A stretch of 64,000 bases of DNA, taken from contig NZ_CP070499.1 of assembly GCF_016925615.1 (NCBI RefSeq), positions 3,968,001-4,032,000 on the forward strand, read 5' to 3'. Below are positions 40,604 to 49,713 of this stretch, one piece after another. A program made the position numbers and the translations under genes. The DNA is from Natronosporangium hydrolyticum (lineage in GTDB: Bacteria; Actinomycetota; Actinomycetes; Mycobacteriales; Micromonosporaceae). Position 1 is the first letter of the stretch. Each line of letters starts with the position of its first letter. The notes beneath the pieces were generated by a model. It saw nothing but the letters and a program-made list of their open reading frames with translations, had not been told where the DNA came from and made no database searches.

Positions 40604-41194
40604 GTGGCCCTGGGGTATGTCCGGCCCGCCGTACCGGCGGAGGCCGGCGAGATCGTCGAGATCCAGCTGACAACGTGGCGCGTCGCGTACCGGCGGCTCC
40701 TGCCCGCCAGCATCCTCGACGAGTTGGATCGGGAGTTCCTGACCGAGCGGTGGCGCAGTGCGATCGAGTCGCCGCCGACCTCGCGGCACCGGGTGTTGCT
40801 CGCGGTGGAGCAGGGCGGCCAGACTCAGACGGTCGGGTTCCTCGCCGCCGGCCCGGCCGACGAGGAGGCGGCCGCCCCAGACGAGCCGACCCCGCCCGAC
40901 CCGACCACGACTGTTGCGATCACCGACCTGCTGGTCAGTCCACGGTGGGGTCGGCGCGGCCACGGCAGCCGGCTACTCTCGGCCGGGGTGACCCACTGGC
41001 GCGACGACGGCTTCCAGACCGCGGTGGCGTGGGCGTTCGAAGAGGATCCGGCGACCCGCCGCTTTCTCATCTCGGCGGGCTGGGAGCCCGACGGCCTCCG
41101 CCGCACCCTCGACGTCGATGACCTGCTCGTCCCGCAGCTGCGCCTGCACACCAGCCTGGCGCCGGAACAACCCGAGCCCGACGGGCCGGGTTGA
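40604..41194 (+). CDS. GNAT-family N-acetyltransferase
   Basis: Acetyltransferase of 196 residues: YVRPAVPAEAGEIVEIQLTTW at the N-terminus, the acetyl-CoA loop LLVSPRWGRRGHGSRLLSAG, and AWAFEEDPATRRFLISAGWEP near the C-terminus. A short Pro/Glu-rich insertion lies before the CoA motif. It starts with GTG at 40604, divergent from the YcaQ-like gene (53 bases), and its stop nearly touches that of dapB. The acceptor is unknown. Confidence 0.87.
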   Translation: MALGYVRPAVPAEAGEIVEIQLTTWRVAYRRLLPASILDELDREFLTERWRSAIESPPTSRHRVLLAVEQGGQTQTVGFLAAGPADEEAAAPDEPTPPDPTTTVAITDLLVSPRWGRRGHGSRLLSAGVTHWRDDGFQTAVAWAFEEDPATRRFLISAGWEPDGLRRTLDVDDLLVPQLRLHTSLAPEQPEPDGPG

Positions 41195-41196
41195 GG

Positions 41197-41994
<798 letters not shown>

Positions 41995-42132
41995 CTATCC
42001 CATCCCGCTGGGGCGGGTCGGACCCCTCGGCCCGGTTGGCGGGCCCACCGGAAGCCGGCCGCCCGGCCCTTCCCAATGCAACCTCGCGGACGCCGAGCTA
42101 CAGAGCGTGGCCTGCGCTGACCGAGTGCTTCC

Positions 42133-42507
42133 CTACACCGCGGCCGAAGAGCCGTTGATTGGTCGACTCAGCAGAGACCCCTGCTCGCTGGCGAGGGCGG
42201 TCTGAGTTCCGAGTTGTGCCGCGGAGTCGACGTCCCCATTATCGACCGTGTTCGCCGCCGAGGTGGTCCCCACCCCAAGCGCCACCACCTCTTCAGCGAT
42301 AACCTGAATCTTCGGTTGCCACTGCGCCGCGTAGTCCCCGAACGCCCGCGCCAGCCGGCTGTTCACGACCTGCTCGGTGGTAACGTCGAACTGGCTGCGG
42401 GTGCGATTGCCCCAGGAACGCCAAGCTCCGGTGGTCGCCGCTGTGCTGCGACCTGCCTGCCCGACCGCATCCGGATCGACTGTGATGAACTCTTGCGCAG
42501 CTTCCAT
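42133..42507 (-). CDS. Small WXG-like protein, possible type VII secretion substrate
   Basis: Protein of 124 residues, not clearly recognised. It begins FITVDPDAVGQAGRSTAATT, continues with AWRSWGNRTRSQFDVTTEQVV, and is predicted to be two long helices around a Trp-containing turn, the general plan of ESX/WXG100-like proteins. A superb AGGAGG with 6-base spacer precedes ATG 42507, and translation starts 13 bases after the ancestral stop of the membrane gene. So it was the last gene of the operon now broken by insertion sequences; its promoter upstream is cut off by the ISAs1 element. No secretion machinery genes are in the window. Confidence 0.7.
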   Translation of the reverse strand: MEAAQEFITVDPDAVGQAGRSTAATTGAWRSWGNRTRSQFDVTTEQVVNSRLARAFGDYAAQWQPKIQVIAEEVVALGVGTTSAANTVDNGDVDSAAQLGTQTALASEQGSLLSRPINGSSAAV

Positions 42508-42520
42508 GTCCGGCCTCCTG

Positions 42521-42564
42521 CTAATCGACCTCGACTGACTCCGCGCGAACCGGATTTCCACACT
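42521..42564 (-). pseudogene. Detached C-terminal codons of the interrupted membrane-protein gene
   Basis: With the ISAs1 element and one 10-bp duplication removed, the frame of the gene at 43799-44371 continues here and ends in CGNPVRAESVEVD and a TAG (42521-42523), right before the ribosome site of the WXG-like gene. The tail is 14 codons long counting the codon that spans the junction. Confidence 0.8.
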
Positions 42565-42574
42565 GGTCGAATCG
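42565..42574. repeat. Left target-site duplication of the ISAs1-family element
   Basis: GGTCGAATCG, identical to 43933-43942, directly abuts the left inverted repeat. Confidence 0.93.
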
Positions 42575-42643
42575 CAGGGCCGTTGCGTAGTCGTTGATTG
42601 GGCGGGCTGACCTGGGCTGATGTGGACGGCTGGTGCGCTTGGG

Positions 42644-42713
42644 GCAGGTGCGGTCCGCGCGGTGATCATGGAGTTGCTGAAGCCCTCACGACTCCCAGAA
42701 GGACCGCACCTGC
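42644..42713 (+). other. Long inverted repeat in the transposase leader
   Basis: A 13-bp perfect inverted repeat (42644-42656 and 42701-42713, arms GCAGGTGCGGTCC and GGACCGCACCTGC) encloses a 44-base loop and ends 2 bases before the likely transposase ATG. In a transcript read through from outside it would sequester the ribosome-binding region. Confidence 0.6.
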
Positions 42714-42715
42714 TG

Positions 42716-43927
42716 ATGTCATCTTCGCTGATCGACGCTGTCCGCCCCCACCTGCCCACTGACCTGGACACTCCCGATTGTCTCGACGCCGACGTGCAGC
42801 GGGACCTGCTGTACGCCCTGGCCGAGGTTCCCGACCCACGGCAGCGCCGCGGGGTTCGCTACCGGCTGGCCAGCCTGCTGGCGGTGGCAGTCTGTGCGGT
42901 GCTGGCCGGAGCGTCCACGTTCGCCGCGATCGCGGACTGGGCTGCTGATCTGGATCCACCGGCCAGGCGCCGGTTGGGGTTGCTGGGGCGGATACCGGCC
43001 GGTAGTACGGTGTGGCGCTTCCTGGTCCGGGTGGATGCGACAGTGTTGCAGGCGGTACTGACCGGCTGGCTACGCCGCCGCATGCCGACTCGGCCTGCCG
43101 AACCAGGTCGCAGAGCTCGGGCGGTGATCGCGGTCGACGGCAAACTGCTACGCGGTGCCCGGCTACCCGCCGGTCGGCAGGTGCACCTGCTGGCGGCCTA
43201 CGAGGTCGCCACCGGCATCGTGCTGGCCCAGGTCGCCGTCGAGGCGAAGTCGAACGAGAATCCGGCGTTCGCTCCGTTGCTGGATCAGGGCCAGGCACGG
43301 CTGGGCTCGCTTGCCGGCACGATCATCGTTGCCGACGCGCTGCACGCCCAGGTGGGCCACGCCCACACGGTGGCCGCCCACGGTGGGTATCTGATGGTCA
43401 CGGTGAAGGCCAACCGGCCCACACTGCTGGAGCAACTACGTACGCTGCCGTGGGCGCAGGTGCCGGTCGGGCACCGCACCCGCAGCCGCGCTCACGGCCG
43501 CCGCGAGACCCGCACCGTCAAGGCGGTCACCGTGGCCACGCCGGATGGGTTGCAGTTCCCGCATGCGGCCCAGGCGGTGCGGATCACCCGCACACGCACC
43601 CTCGGCGGCAAGACGACTCGCCAGACGGCCTACCTGGTGGTCAGCCTGCCCGCCGCAGACGCCCAGCCAGCTGACCTTGCCGACTGGTCCCGCCGCGCCT
43701 GGCACATCGAAAACCGTCTTCATTGGGTGAGGGACGTGACCTTCGGCGAGGATGCTCACCAGGCACGTACCGGCAACGGCCCCGCCGTGGCTGCGGTGCT
43801 ACGCAACACCGCCATCGGCTTCCACCGCAGCAACGGCGAGCCCAACATCGCCCGCGCCACCAGACGAGCCAGCCGACGTCCCCACGACCTCATCGACGCC
43901 GTGACCAGCAGAACGAGAACGCAATAG
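42716..43927 (+). CDS. ISAs1-family transposase
   Basis: DDE transposase of 403 residues counted from ATG 42716; an in-frame ATG at 42668 is possible. The N-terminal domain has VPDPRQRRGVRYRLASLLAVA; the catalytic core shows VIAVDGKLLRGAR (first Asp), TIIVADALHAQ (second Asp), and HIENRLHWVRDVTFGEDAHQ (Glu region), which are ISAs1 hallmarks. The gene is uninterrupted, so the element may be active. Its GC content resembles the chromosome. Confidence 0.95.
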   Translation: MSSSLIDAVRPHLPTDLDTPDCLDADVQRDLLYALAEVPDPRQRRGVRYRLASLLAVAVCAVLAGASTFAAIADWAADLDPPARRRLGLLGRIPAGSTVWRFLVRVDATVLQAVLTGWLRRRMPTRPAEPGRRARAVIAVDGKLLRGARLPAGRQVHLLAAYEVATGIVLAQVAVEAKSNENPAFAPLLDQGQARLGSLAGTIIVADALHAQVGHAHTVAAHGGYLMVTVKANRPTLLEQLRTLPWAQVPVGHRTRSRAHGRRETRTVKAVTVATPDGLQFPHAAQAVRITRTRTLGGKTTRQTAYLVVSLPAADAQPADLADWSRRAWHIENRLHWVRDVTFGEDAHQARTGNGPAVAAVLRNTAIGFHRSNGEPNIARATRRASRRPHDLIDAVTSRTRTQ

Positions 43928-44371
43928 CCCTGGGTCGAATCGGCGGAAAAACTCCGTGCCGGATCGGTAGATAATGCCCCGGATCACGGCACCCTCCCCC
44001 GTTTCGAGGTAACCCAACCACGCCTCAAGTTGTTCCCCGGACCAGCCCGCTGGATCAAGAGGGTCACCGGTCTCCGCGTCGAGAAGCTCCGGTGGCAGGT
44101 CCAAATCCGCATGATCGATCAGGAGGTCCCGTGCCAGTTGTGCACTGATCCCTCGCCCGGTATATCGGATCTCGCGTACCAACTCCTGCTGCTCACGGTC
44201 GCATCCCGACAAGCTGTCCTCCTGGCCAGCATTGGCAGAAACTACCGCGCTCCCGTACCCCACCGCGAGCCCGACAGTGAGCGCGGTTACTACCACCCAT
44301 GCTCGGAAGCGACGTCTCGTCGACTTCCGCTTAGCCGCCTGACGGATGACGTGCTCTGAATCGACGTCCAC
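43799..44371 (-). pseudogene. Single-pass membrane protein of the broken operon, C-terminus replaced by IS
   Basis: The native part (44371-43933) encodes 146 residues: a basic N-terminus (RQAAKRKSTRRRFRAW), one membrane segment (VVVTALTVGLAVGYGSAVV) and an outside domain. From IRYTGRGISAQLARDLLIDH through LDLPPELLDAETGDPLDP to WLGYLETGEGA it matches the C-terminal domain of the large neighbouring protein (LDLPQELLVPETGEPIPS). The ISAs1 insertion swaps the last 14 codons for 45 foreign residues, stopping at 43799. It starts with GTG at 44371. The ancestral product was about 160 residues. The remaining protein may still fold, because the shared domain ends at about the insertion point. Confidence 0.75.
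43933..43942. repeat. Right target-site duplication of the ISAs1-family element
   Basis: GGTCGAATCG, identical to 42565-42574. Confidence 0.93.
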
Positions 44372-44420
44372 AAAACTACCGCCTTCTGCTCCACTGACCC
44401 GCGATCACACTCATTTGCTA

Positions 44421-45613
44421 GTGTCTCGTGATCCTGTTAGCGTTATCTTGATGTGTCGTTGACTCGGTTGTGATGTCGGTGGTCGATGCTGGTGGGGTGG
44501 AGTTGACGCAGGAACAGACAGCCGAGCTTCGGGCTGTGATCAACAGCCGGGACGTGTCCGGAGCGGTCGCGACCCGGGCTCGGATCGTGTTGTGGATGGC
44601 CGAGGGAAGAAGGCGCAAGGACGTGGCGGCGTTGGCTGGCGTGTCGCTGCCTACTGTGGATCGCTGGGTGGGTCGGTACGAGGCCGAAGGGCTGGCGGGT
44701 CTGGAGGAGCAAAAGCGGGGCGGGCCCAGGCAACAGGTGCCCGCCCGGGTACGTGCCCGGATCCTGGCGCTGAGCCGTACCAGTCCACCGGCCGAAACCG
44801 GGCTGTCGCACTGGTCGAGTCGTCAGATGGCCGGCTACATCAGGCGGACTGAGGGTGTGCCGGTGTCCTGGCACTACGTGGCCCGGCTGTGGCGTGAGCA
44901 TGACCTCAAGCCGCACCTGCAGGGCACGTTCAAGCTGTCGAAGGATCCACGGTTCGCCGAGAAGGTCGCCGACGTGGTCGGGCTGTATCTGGACCCGCCG
45001 GCCGGAGCGGTCGTCCTGTCGATCGACGAGAAGACGCAGGTCCAGGCGCTCGACCGTACCCAGCCGATGCTGCCGATCGACTTCGGGCTGACCGAGAAAC
45101 GCACCCACGACTACGTCCGGCACGGCACCACGAACCTGTTCGCCGCACTCGATGTCGGCACGGGGCAGGTGACCGCCGGCTGCTACCCGCGCCGCACCGG
45201 CGAGGCGTTCCTGGCGTTCCTGCGCAAGGCGGTCAAGCCGCACGCTGGCAAGCAGATCCACGTCGTGCTGGACAACCTGTCCACCCACACCACCCCCGAG
45301 GTGAAGGCATGGCTGGAGCGCAACCCGAACGTCACCCTGCACTTCACCCCGGTCGGATCGAGTTGGATCAACCAGATCGAGACCTGGTTCGGGCTCATCA
45401 CCAGGCAGGCCATCCGGCGGGGCACGTTCACCTCGGTCAACGCCCTGATCGCCCGTATCCGCGCCTACGTCGAACACTGGAACACCGACGCCAAGCCGTT
45501 CGTATGGACCGCCACCGCCGGCCAGATCCTCGCCAAGGTCCGCTGGACCGAGACCAACGTCAAGCAACTCGTAGCGGACAACTCAAAGTAACGCAAACAG
45601 GATCACGGAACAC
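44421..45613 (+). mobile_element. IS630-family insertion sequence, copy A
   Basis: Element of 1193 bp between duplicated TA dinucleotides (44419-44420, 45614-45615). The terminal repeats GTGTCTCGTGATCCTGTT and GTGTTCCGTGATCCTGTT match at 22 of 25 bases when extended to GCGTTA. The target is CTAG, the preferred IS630 site; here that CTAG contains the TAG stop of the large gene. Copy A differs from B and C at four synonymous positions of the transposase gene. Confidence 0.93.
44470..45591 (+). CDS. IS630-family transposase (copy A)
   Basis: Transposase of 373 residues (372 from ATG 44473). An N-terminal helix-turn-helix pair (DVAALAGVSLPTVDRWVGRY) precedes the DDE core: VVLSIDEKTQVQALDR (first Asp), IHVVLDNLSTHTTPEVKAWL (second Asp), and SSWINQIETWFGLITRQAI (Glu). 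Protein identical to copies B and C. Intact, so probably functional. Confidence 0.95.
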   Translation: MMSVVDAGGVELTQEQTAELRAVINSRDVSGAVATRARIVLWMAEGRRRKDVAALAGVSLPTVDRWVGRYEAEGLAGLEEQKRGGPRQQVPARVRARILALSRTSPPAETGLSHWSSRQMAGYIRRTEGVPVSWHYVARLWREHDLKPHLQGTFKLSKDPRFAEKVADVVGLYLDPPAGAVVLSIDEKTQVQALDRTQPMLPIDFGLTEKRTHDYVRHGTTNLFAALDVGTGQVTAGCYPRRTGEAFLAFLRKAVKPHAGKQIHVVLDNLSTHTTPEVKAWLERNPNVTLHFTPVGSSWINQIETWFGLITRQAIRRGTFTSVNALIARIRAYVEHWNTDAKPFVWTATAGQILAKVRWTETNVKQLVADNSK

Positions 45614-47181
45614 TAGCTCCTCATACTCGAGAATGCCGCTACGTATTCTTTGCCCGCCGCAGTAACGGCAGCACTGACCGCACGCCCTTCCTCGGTCTTG
45701 AGATACTCCTGCCAGGCTTCCCGCTCGGCCGACCCCCACTCATTACTGGGGATAGGCTCGCCGGTCTCTGGCACGAGCAGCTCTTGGGGAAGGTCCAATG
45801 GCGCGTTTCGCCTGATCGCCTCAGCCGCCAGCACCTCAGCGGTTACTTGGCTCCCACGCCGCACTTCCACGAACCGCCGCTCCAGCTCCGCCTCAGACAT
45901 CTCCCGCTCACTCTCGAATGACCCCTCGGGGTTCAGTACGAGCGCAGCAGCCAACCCCGCAGCCCGAAGTCCTGGGTGTGGGGCAAGGAGGAGGACTTCG
46001 CTCATCGCGCGTTCGCTCATCAACCTCGCCTCCACTAACGCCAGTCGCTCCTCCAGTTCGAGACGCTCATTATCCAGGAGACCATTGTCAAGCGCGCCGA
46101 TCACCTCACCGGATCTATGCGCGAGTTCGTCCACCCGGCTGAGGCGAGATTCGAGGGTGGATGTCGCGTCATCCTCACCAGCAAGGTAATACTCATACAT
46201 GTCGAACGTGTATTCGTACTGTGCGGCTCTCACTGTGTGTTGCGCCACCTCATCTCGGCCAAGATCCTTCAGGAGGAGTTCAAGGTCGGTCTTATGGCGC
46301 GTGATGATCTCCTGCCGGGCCTCGACCGGATAGGTGGCATCAATGCCCCAAGCTCCGGCAGTTCCCGGCTCGTCCACAAAGACATTCTCATTTACGTCTT
46401 CGATGTAGGTGGCGATGATGGCCGCGACCGGCTCTCTGATTGCCGAGGGCATCAGGTCACCGCCCGGCCTCGGGTCGACGGCGTTTAGCCCATAGACGAT
46501 CTGCTCAGCAATCAGGACGGCGCGTTCATCGGATGGGTCCCCGACAACGGAGGCCTCCAACATCCGACCCAGGGCGGCGTGGCCCGGGTTGTGCTCACTC
46601 CAGTCGTTGGCCCACCCACTCGGGTCACGCAACGCGAAGGGGTCGCCGAAGTCGGCGAACCACTCGCGCTCCGTGAGCAGGTGTTGCAGCCGCGGTAGGC
46701 GCTGCTCGTAGATTTCGTTACCGTCCCGATCGAGGATTGGGTTCCCCTCGTCGTCGGTGAGCAAGGCGAACGCGTCTCCGCCTTCATAGGTTCCGGTCAG
46801 GACAGTCTTGGCAGCCTCGGGATTGCGTTCTAACGCACTCATGAGCCCGTGCATCGGGTCGAAGCCGGCGATCGCTTGCGGATCGTCCCACTCACCGCTC
46901 CAGTCCAGCCGGACCCAGTGATTGGTGTCGGTGCCCAGGAACGGATCGAGCCCGGCGAGGTCGTGGATGCTGGTCCAGACCCCGCTGCCGCCATGCGCCA
47001 TCTCGAACTCGATCATGTCACTGCCGATCCGGTCTAGGAAGTGCTGATCGTAGTCGCCGTGGTGCAGCAATGGACCCAGCAATTGGTAGCCGTAGACCTC
47101 CGGCACGCCGTTCGCCCACTCACCGCCCAATTCGAAGGTAGCTTTGCCTGCTTCCTGCAGCCCATCGATCCAGTCAGGGCC
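45613..47181 (-). pseudogene. 3' two-thirds of the large WXG-type protein gene, cut by composite IS630
   Basis: This part encodes 522 residues and the native TAG stop (45613-45615). It reads in frame from the IS junction at 47181 (GPDWIDGLQEAGK) and is the direct continuation of the 5' part ending at 51400: removing 47182-51399 joins GPHEL to GPDWIDG without loss. The segment includes VYGYQLLGPLLHHGDYDQHF, a long helical region, and the C-terminal domain shared with the small membrane protein (LDLPQELLVPETGEPIPS to EYLKTEEGRAVSAAV). No start with a good ribosome site lies near 47130, so this half is probably silent. Confidence 0.8.
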
Positions 47182-47183
47182 TA

Positions 47184-48376
47184 GTGTTCCGTGATCCTGT
47201 TTGCGTTACTTTGAGTTGTCCGCTACGAGTTGCTTGACGTTGGTCTCGGTCCAGCGGACCTTGGCGAGGATCTGGCCGGCGGTGGCGGTCCATACAAACG
47301 GCTTGGCGTCGGTGTTCCAGTGTTCGACGTAGGCGCGGATACGGGCGATCAGGGCGTTGACCGAGGTGAACGTGCCCCGCCGGATGGCCTGCCTGGTGAT
47401 GAGCCCGAACCAGGTCTCGATCTGGTTGATCCAACTCGATCCGACCGGGGTGAAGTGCAGGGTGACGTTCGGGTTGCGCTCCAGCCATGCCTTCACCTCG
47501 GGGGTGGTGTGGGTGGACAGGTTGTCCAGCACGACGTGGATCTGCTTGCCAGCGTGCGGCTTGACCGCCTTGCGCAGGAACGCCAGGAACGCCTCGCCGG
47601 TGCGGCGCGGGTAGCAGCCGGCGGTCACCTGCCCCGTGCCGACATCGAGTGCGGCGAACAGGTTCGTGGTGCCGTGCCGGACGTAGTCGTGGGTGCGTTT
47701 CTCGGTCAGCCCGAAGTCGATCGGCAGCATCGGCTGGGTACGGTCGAGCGCCTGGACCTGCGTCTTCTCGTCGATCGACAGGACGACCGCTCCGGCCGGC
47801 GGGTCCAGATACAGCCCGACCACGTCGGCGACCTTCTCGGCGAACCGTGGATCCTTCGACAGCTTGAACGTGCCCTGCAGGTGCGGCTTGAGGTCATGCT
47901 CACGCCACAGCCGGGCCACGTAGTGCCAGGACACCGGCACACCCTCAGTCCGCCTGATGTAGCCGGCCATCTGACGACTCGACCAGTGCGACAGCCCGGT
48001 TTCGGCCGGTGGACTGGTCCGGCTCAGCGCCAGGATCCGGGCACGCACCCGGGCGGGCACCTGTTGCCTGGGCCCGCCCCGCTTTTGCTCCTCCAGACCC
48101 GCCAGCCCTTCGGCCTCGTACCGACCCACCCAGCGATCCACAGTAGGCAGCGACACGCCAGCCAACGCCGCCACGTCCTTGCGCCTTCTTCCCTCGGCCA
48201 TCCACAACACGATCCGAGCCCGGGTCGCGACCGCTCCGGACACGTCCCGGCTGTTGATCACAGCCCGAAGCTCGGCGGTCTGTTCCTGCGTCAACTCCAC
48301 CCCACCAGCATCGACCACCGACATCACAACCGAGTCAACGACACATCAAGATAACGCTAACAGGATCACGAGACAC
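47184..48376 (-). mobile_element. IS630-family insertion sequence, copy B
   Basis: Element of 1193 bp, reverse orientation, flanked by TA at 47182-47183 and 48377-48378. The ends are the same as copy A. Copy C at 50207-51399 appears identical to this copy. Confidence 0.93.
47206..48327 (-). CDS. IS630-family transposase (copy B)
   Basis: Same 373-residue DDE protein as copy A, with intact catalytic residues. At the DNA level it shares with copy C, against A, four synonymous differences. Confidence 0.95.
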   Translation of the reverse strand: MMSVVDAGGVELTQEQTAELRAVINSRDVSGAVATRARIVLWMAEGRRRKDVAALAGVSLPTVDRWVGRYEAEGLAGLEEQKRGGPRQQVPARVRARILALSRTSPPAETGLSHWSSRQMAGYIRRTEGVPVSWHYVARLWREHDLKPHLQGTFKLSKDPRFAEKVADVVGLYLDPPAGAVVLSIDEKTQVQALDRTQPMLPIDFGLTEKRTHDYVRHGTTNLFAALDVGTGQVTAGCYPRRTGEAFLAFLRKAVKPHAGKQIHVVLDNLSTHTTPEVKAWLERNPNVTLHFTPVGSSWINQIETWFGLITRQAIRRGTFTSVNALIARIRAYVEHWNTDAKPFVWTATAGQILAKVRWTETNVKQLVADNSK

Positions 48377-48432
48377 TAGTAGGTACGCTGCTCACCAGCA
48401 TCCGTACGCACGCGTCCACGATCTCCCCCAAC

Positions 48433-49701
48433 TCAATCCATCTGAGCAGCAGGAGGTTCTCTTAACGTGCGAAGCTTTGAAAAGTAGATCGGAAATGCTG
48501 CTATGGCTACTCCGGTTGCTCCCAGCCACAGAGCAGCTCCGAGGCCAGCGTACTCTCCAATGAATCCCGCCAGCGCGGCCCCTCCGGAAAGCGACCCAAC
48601 GATCAGCATCCTTGTACTGGCAGTGACACGACCCAGTAGACGATTTGGTGTTACGGTCTGACGCAGCGTGACCATAAGGACATTAGTCAATCCTACGCGA
48701 TATCCCAGAATAAACCACGCCGAAGAGGCAACCAGGTGCATGAGGCCCGGAGACACGAAGGGGACAAGAAAGGCGGCCGGTCCGGCAATTCCGCCGACCA
48801 TCCATAGCGCTCGGCCAAACCCAACGACATCAACCAATCGCCGAGCGGTCGCAGCTCCGGCCAGCCCTCCCGCACCTCCGGCTGCCAACAGAAACCCTAG
48901 TTCAACGCTACTTAAGCCATACTCGCGAAAGACGACTGGCATTATGATAATAAGCATATATGTCGCAAAGTTCAACAGAGTGCCCATAGCCACCATGACA
49001 CGCAGATAGCTATTGGCTATTACGAAGGTGACCCCGTCTCTCACCTGCTGGAAAATGCTTTCCTTCTTCGCCGCTGATGGCCCGCGTCCATCTCCCCTAA
49101 CTCTGAGCAACAGTAAGCCAGACGCCACGTGGCTAAAGGCTGTTAGGAGAACTGTCGCCGGTGCAGTTACTAGCTGAACCAAAGCACCACCCGCTGCCGG
49201 GCCAGTAACGCTTGCCCCCGCTTCCCAGCTAGCCAGTTTCGAGTTCGCAGACACTAAGAAACGTCGGTCAACCAGCTCAGGAAGGAAACTCTGGGCCGAG
49301 ACGTCGAAGAGTACCGTTGCAACACCGAACACAAAGACAACTACCAGCATCCAGCTTATGGAAAGCCACCCGTACCACCCAGCCACTGCTATATAGAGCA
49401 ATGCAGCGCCACGAGTAAACTCGGCGCCGATCATAAGACGGCGCCTGTGTAAGCGATCAGCCATCACCCCGGCCGGAAGGCTCATTATCAACGTGGAAAC
49501 TGTCGCAGCTACCCCCACCAATCCAGCTTCTATGGGCGATGCCTGCAATGTGAGAACAGCCACAAGAGGTATTGCAATGTAACCGACCTGAGTGCCGGCC
49601 TTGCTAACCGCCCAAGCTAGAAAGTATATGCCGAATGGCCTATTTCTAAGAAGCGAGGCCGATGCCTCTCGGCCAACTCTATCATTCTGTTCTGTGTGCA
49701 C
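48433..49701 (-). CDS. MFS transporter (passenger gene)
   Basis: Efflux-type MFS protein of 422 residues with about twelve hydrophobic segments; the loop GVMADRLHRRRLMIGAEFTR and VLFDVSAQSFLPELVDRRFL are typical of MFS-3 drug exporters. It is clearly AT-richer than the chromosome (around 40% GC near 48901), with many codons rare in the neighbours, so it was acquired from another organism. It starts with GTG at 49701, 12 bases after the HIT gene stop. It lies between IS630 copies B and C and is only distantly similar to the native MFS at 5653-6852. Confidence 0.9.
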   Translation of the reverse strand: MHTEQNDRVGREASASLLRNRPFGIYFLAWAVSKAGTQVGYIAIPLVAVLTLQASPIEAGLVGVAATVSTLIMSLPAGVMADRLHRRRLMIGAEFTRGAALLYIAVAGWYGWLSISWMLVVVFVFGVATVLFDVSAQSFLPELVDRRFLVSANSKLASWEAGASVTGPAAGGALVQLVTAPATVLLTAFSHVASGLLLLRVRGDGRGPSAAKKESIFQQVRDGVTFVIANSYLRVMVAMGTLLNFATYMLIIIMPVVFREYGLSSVELGFLLAAGGAGGLAGAATARRLVDVVGFGRALWMVGGIAGPAAFLVPFVSPGLMHLVASSAWFILGYRVGLTNVLMVTLRQTVTPNRLLGRVTASTRMLIVGSLSGGAALAGFIGEYAGLGAALWLGATGVAIAAFPIYFSKLRTLREPPAAQMD

Positions 49702-49713
49702 TGAAGTGGATTC

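Larger units (their letters stand above)
42575..43932 (+). mobile_element. ISAs1-family insertion sequence, complete
   Basis: Element of 1358 bp. The left end CAGGGCCGTTGCGTA and the right end (reverse complement CAGGGCTATTGCGTT) are inverted repeats matching at 12 of 15 bases, continuing to TCGTT in both. It is flanked by perfect 10-bp duplications of GGTCGAATCG, within the 8-10 bp usual for ISAs1. One intact transposase gene fills it. The clean duplication and intact gene point to a recent insertion. Confidence 0.93.

Noticed and set aside
44443-45567. A 374-codon frame antisense to the IS630 transposase, repeated in all three copies
   Set aside because: It changes amino acids where the transposase changes are silent, showing that selection acts on the transposase frame.
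48377-48432. Possibility that the large WXG-type gene continues beyond IS630 copy B into the passenger DNA
   Set aside because: A TGA stops the frame within a few codons, whereas the flank of copy C continues it perfectly.
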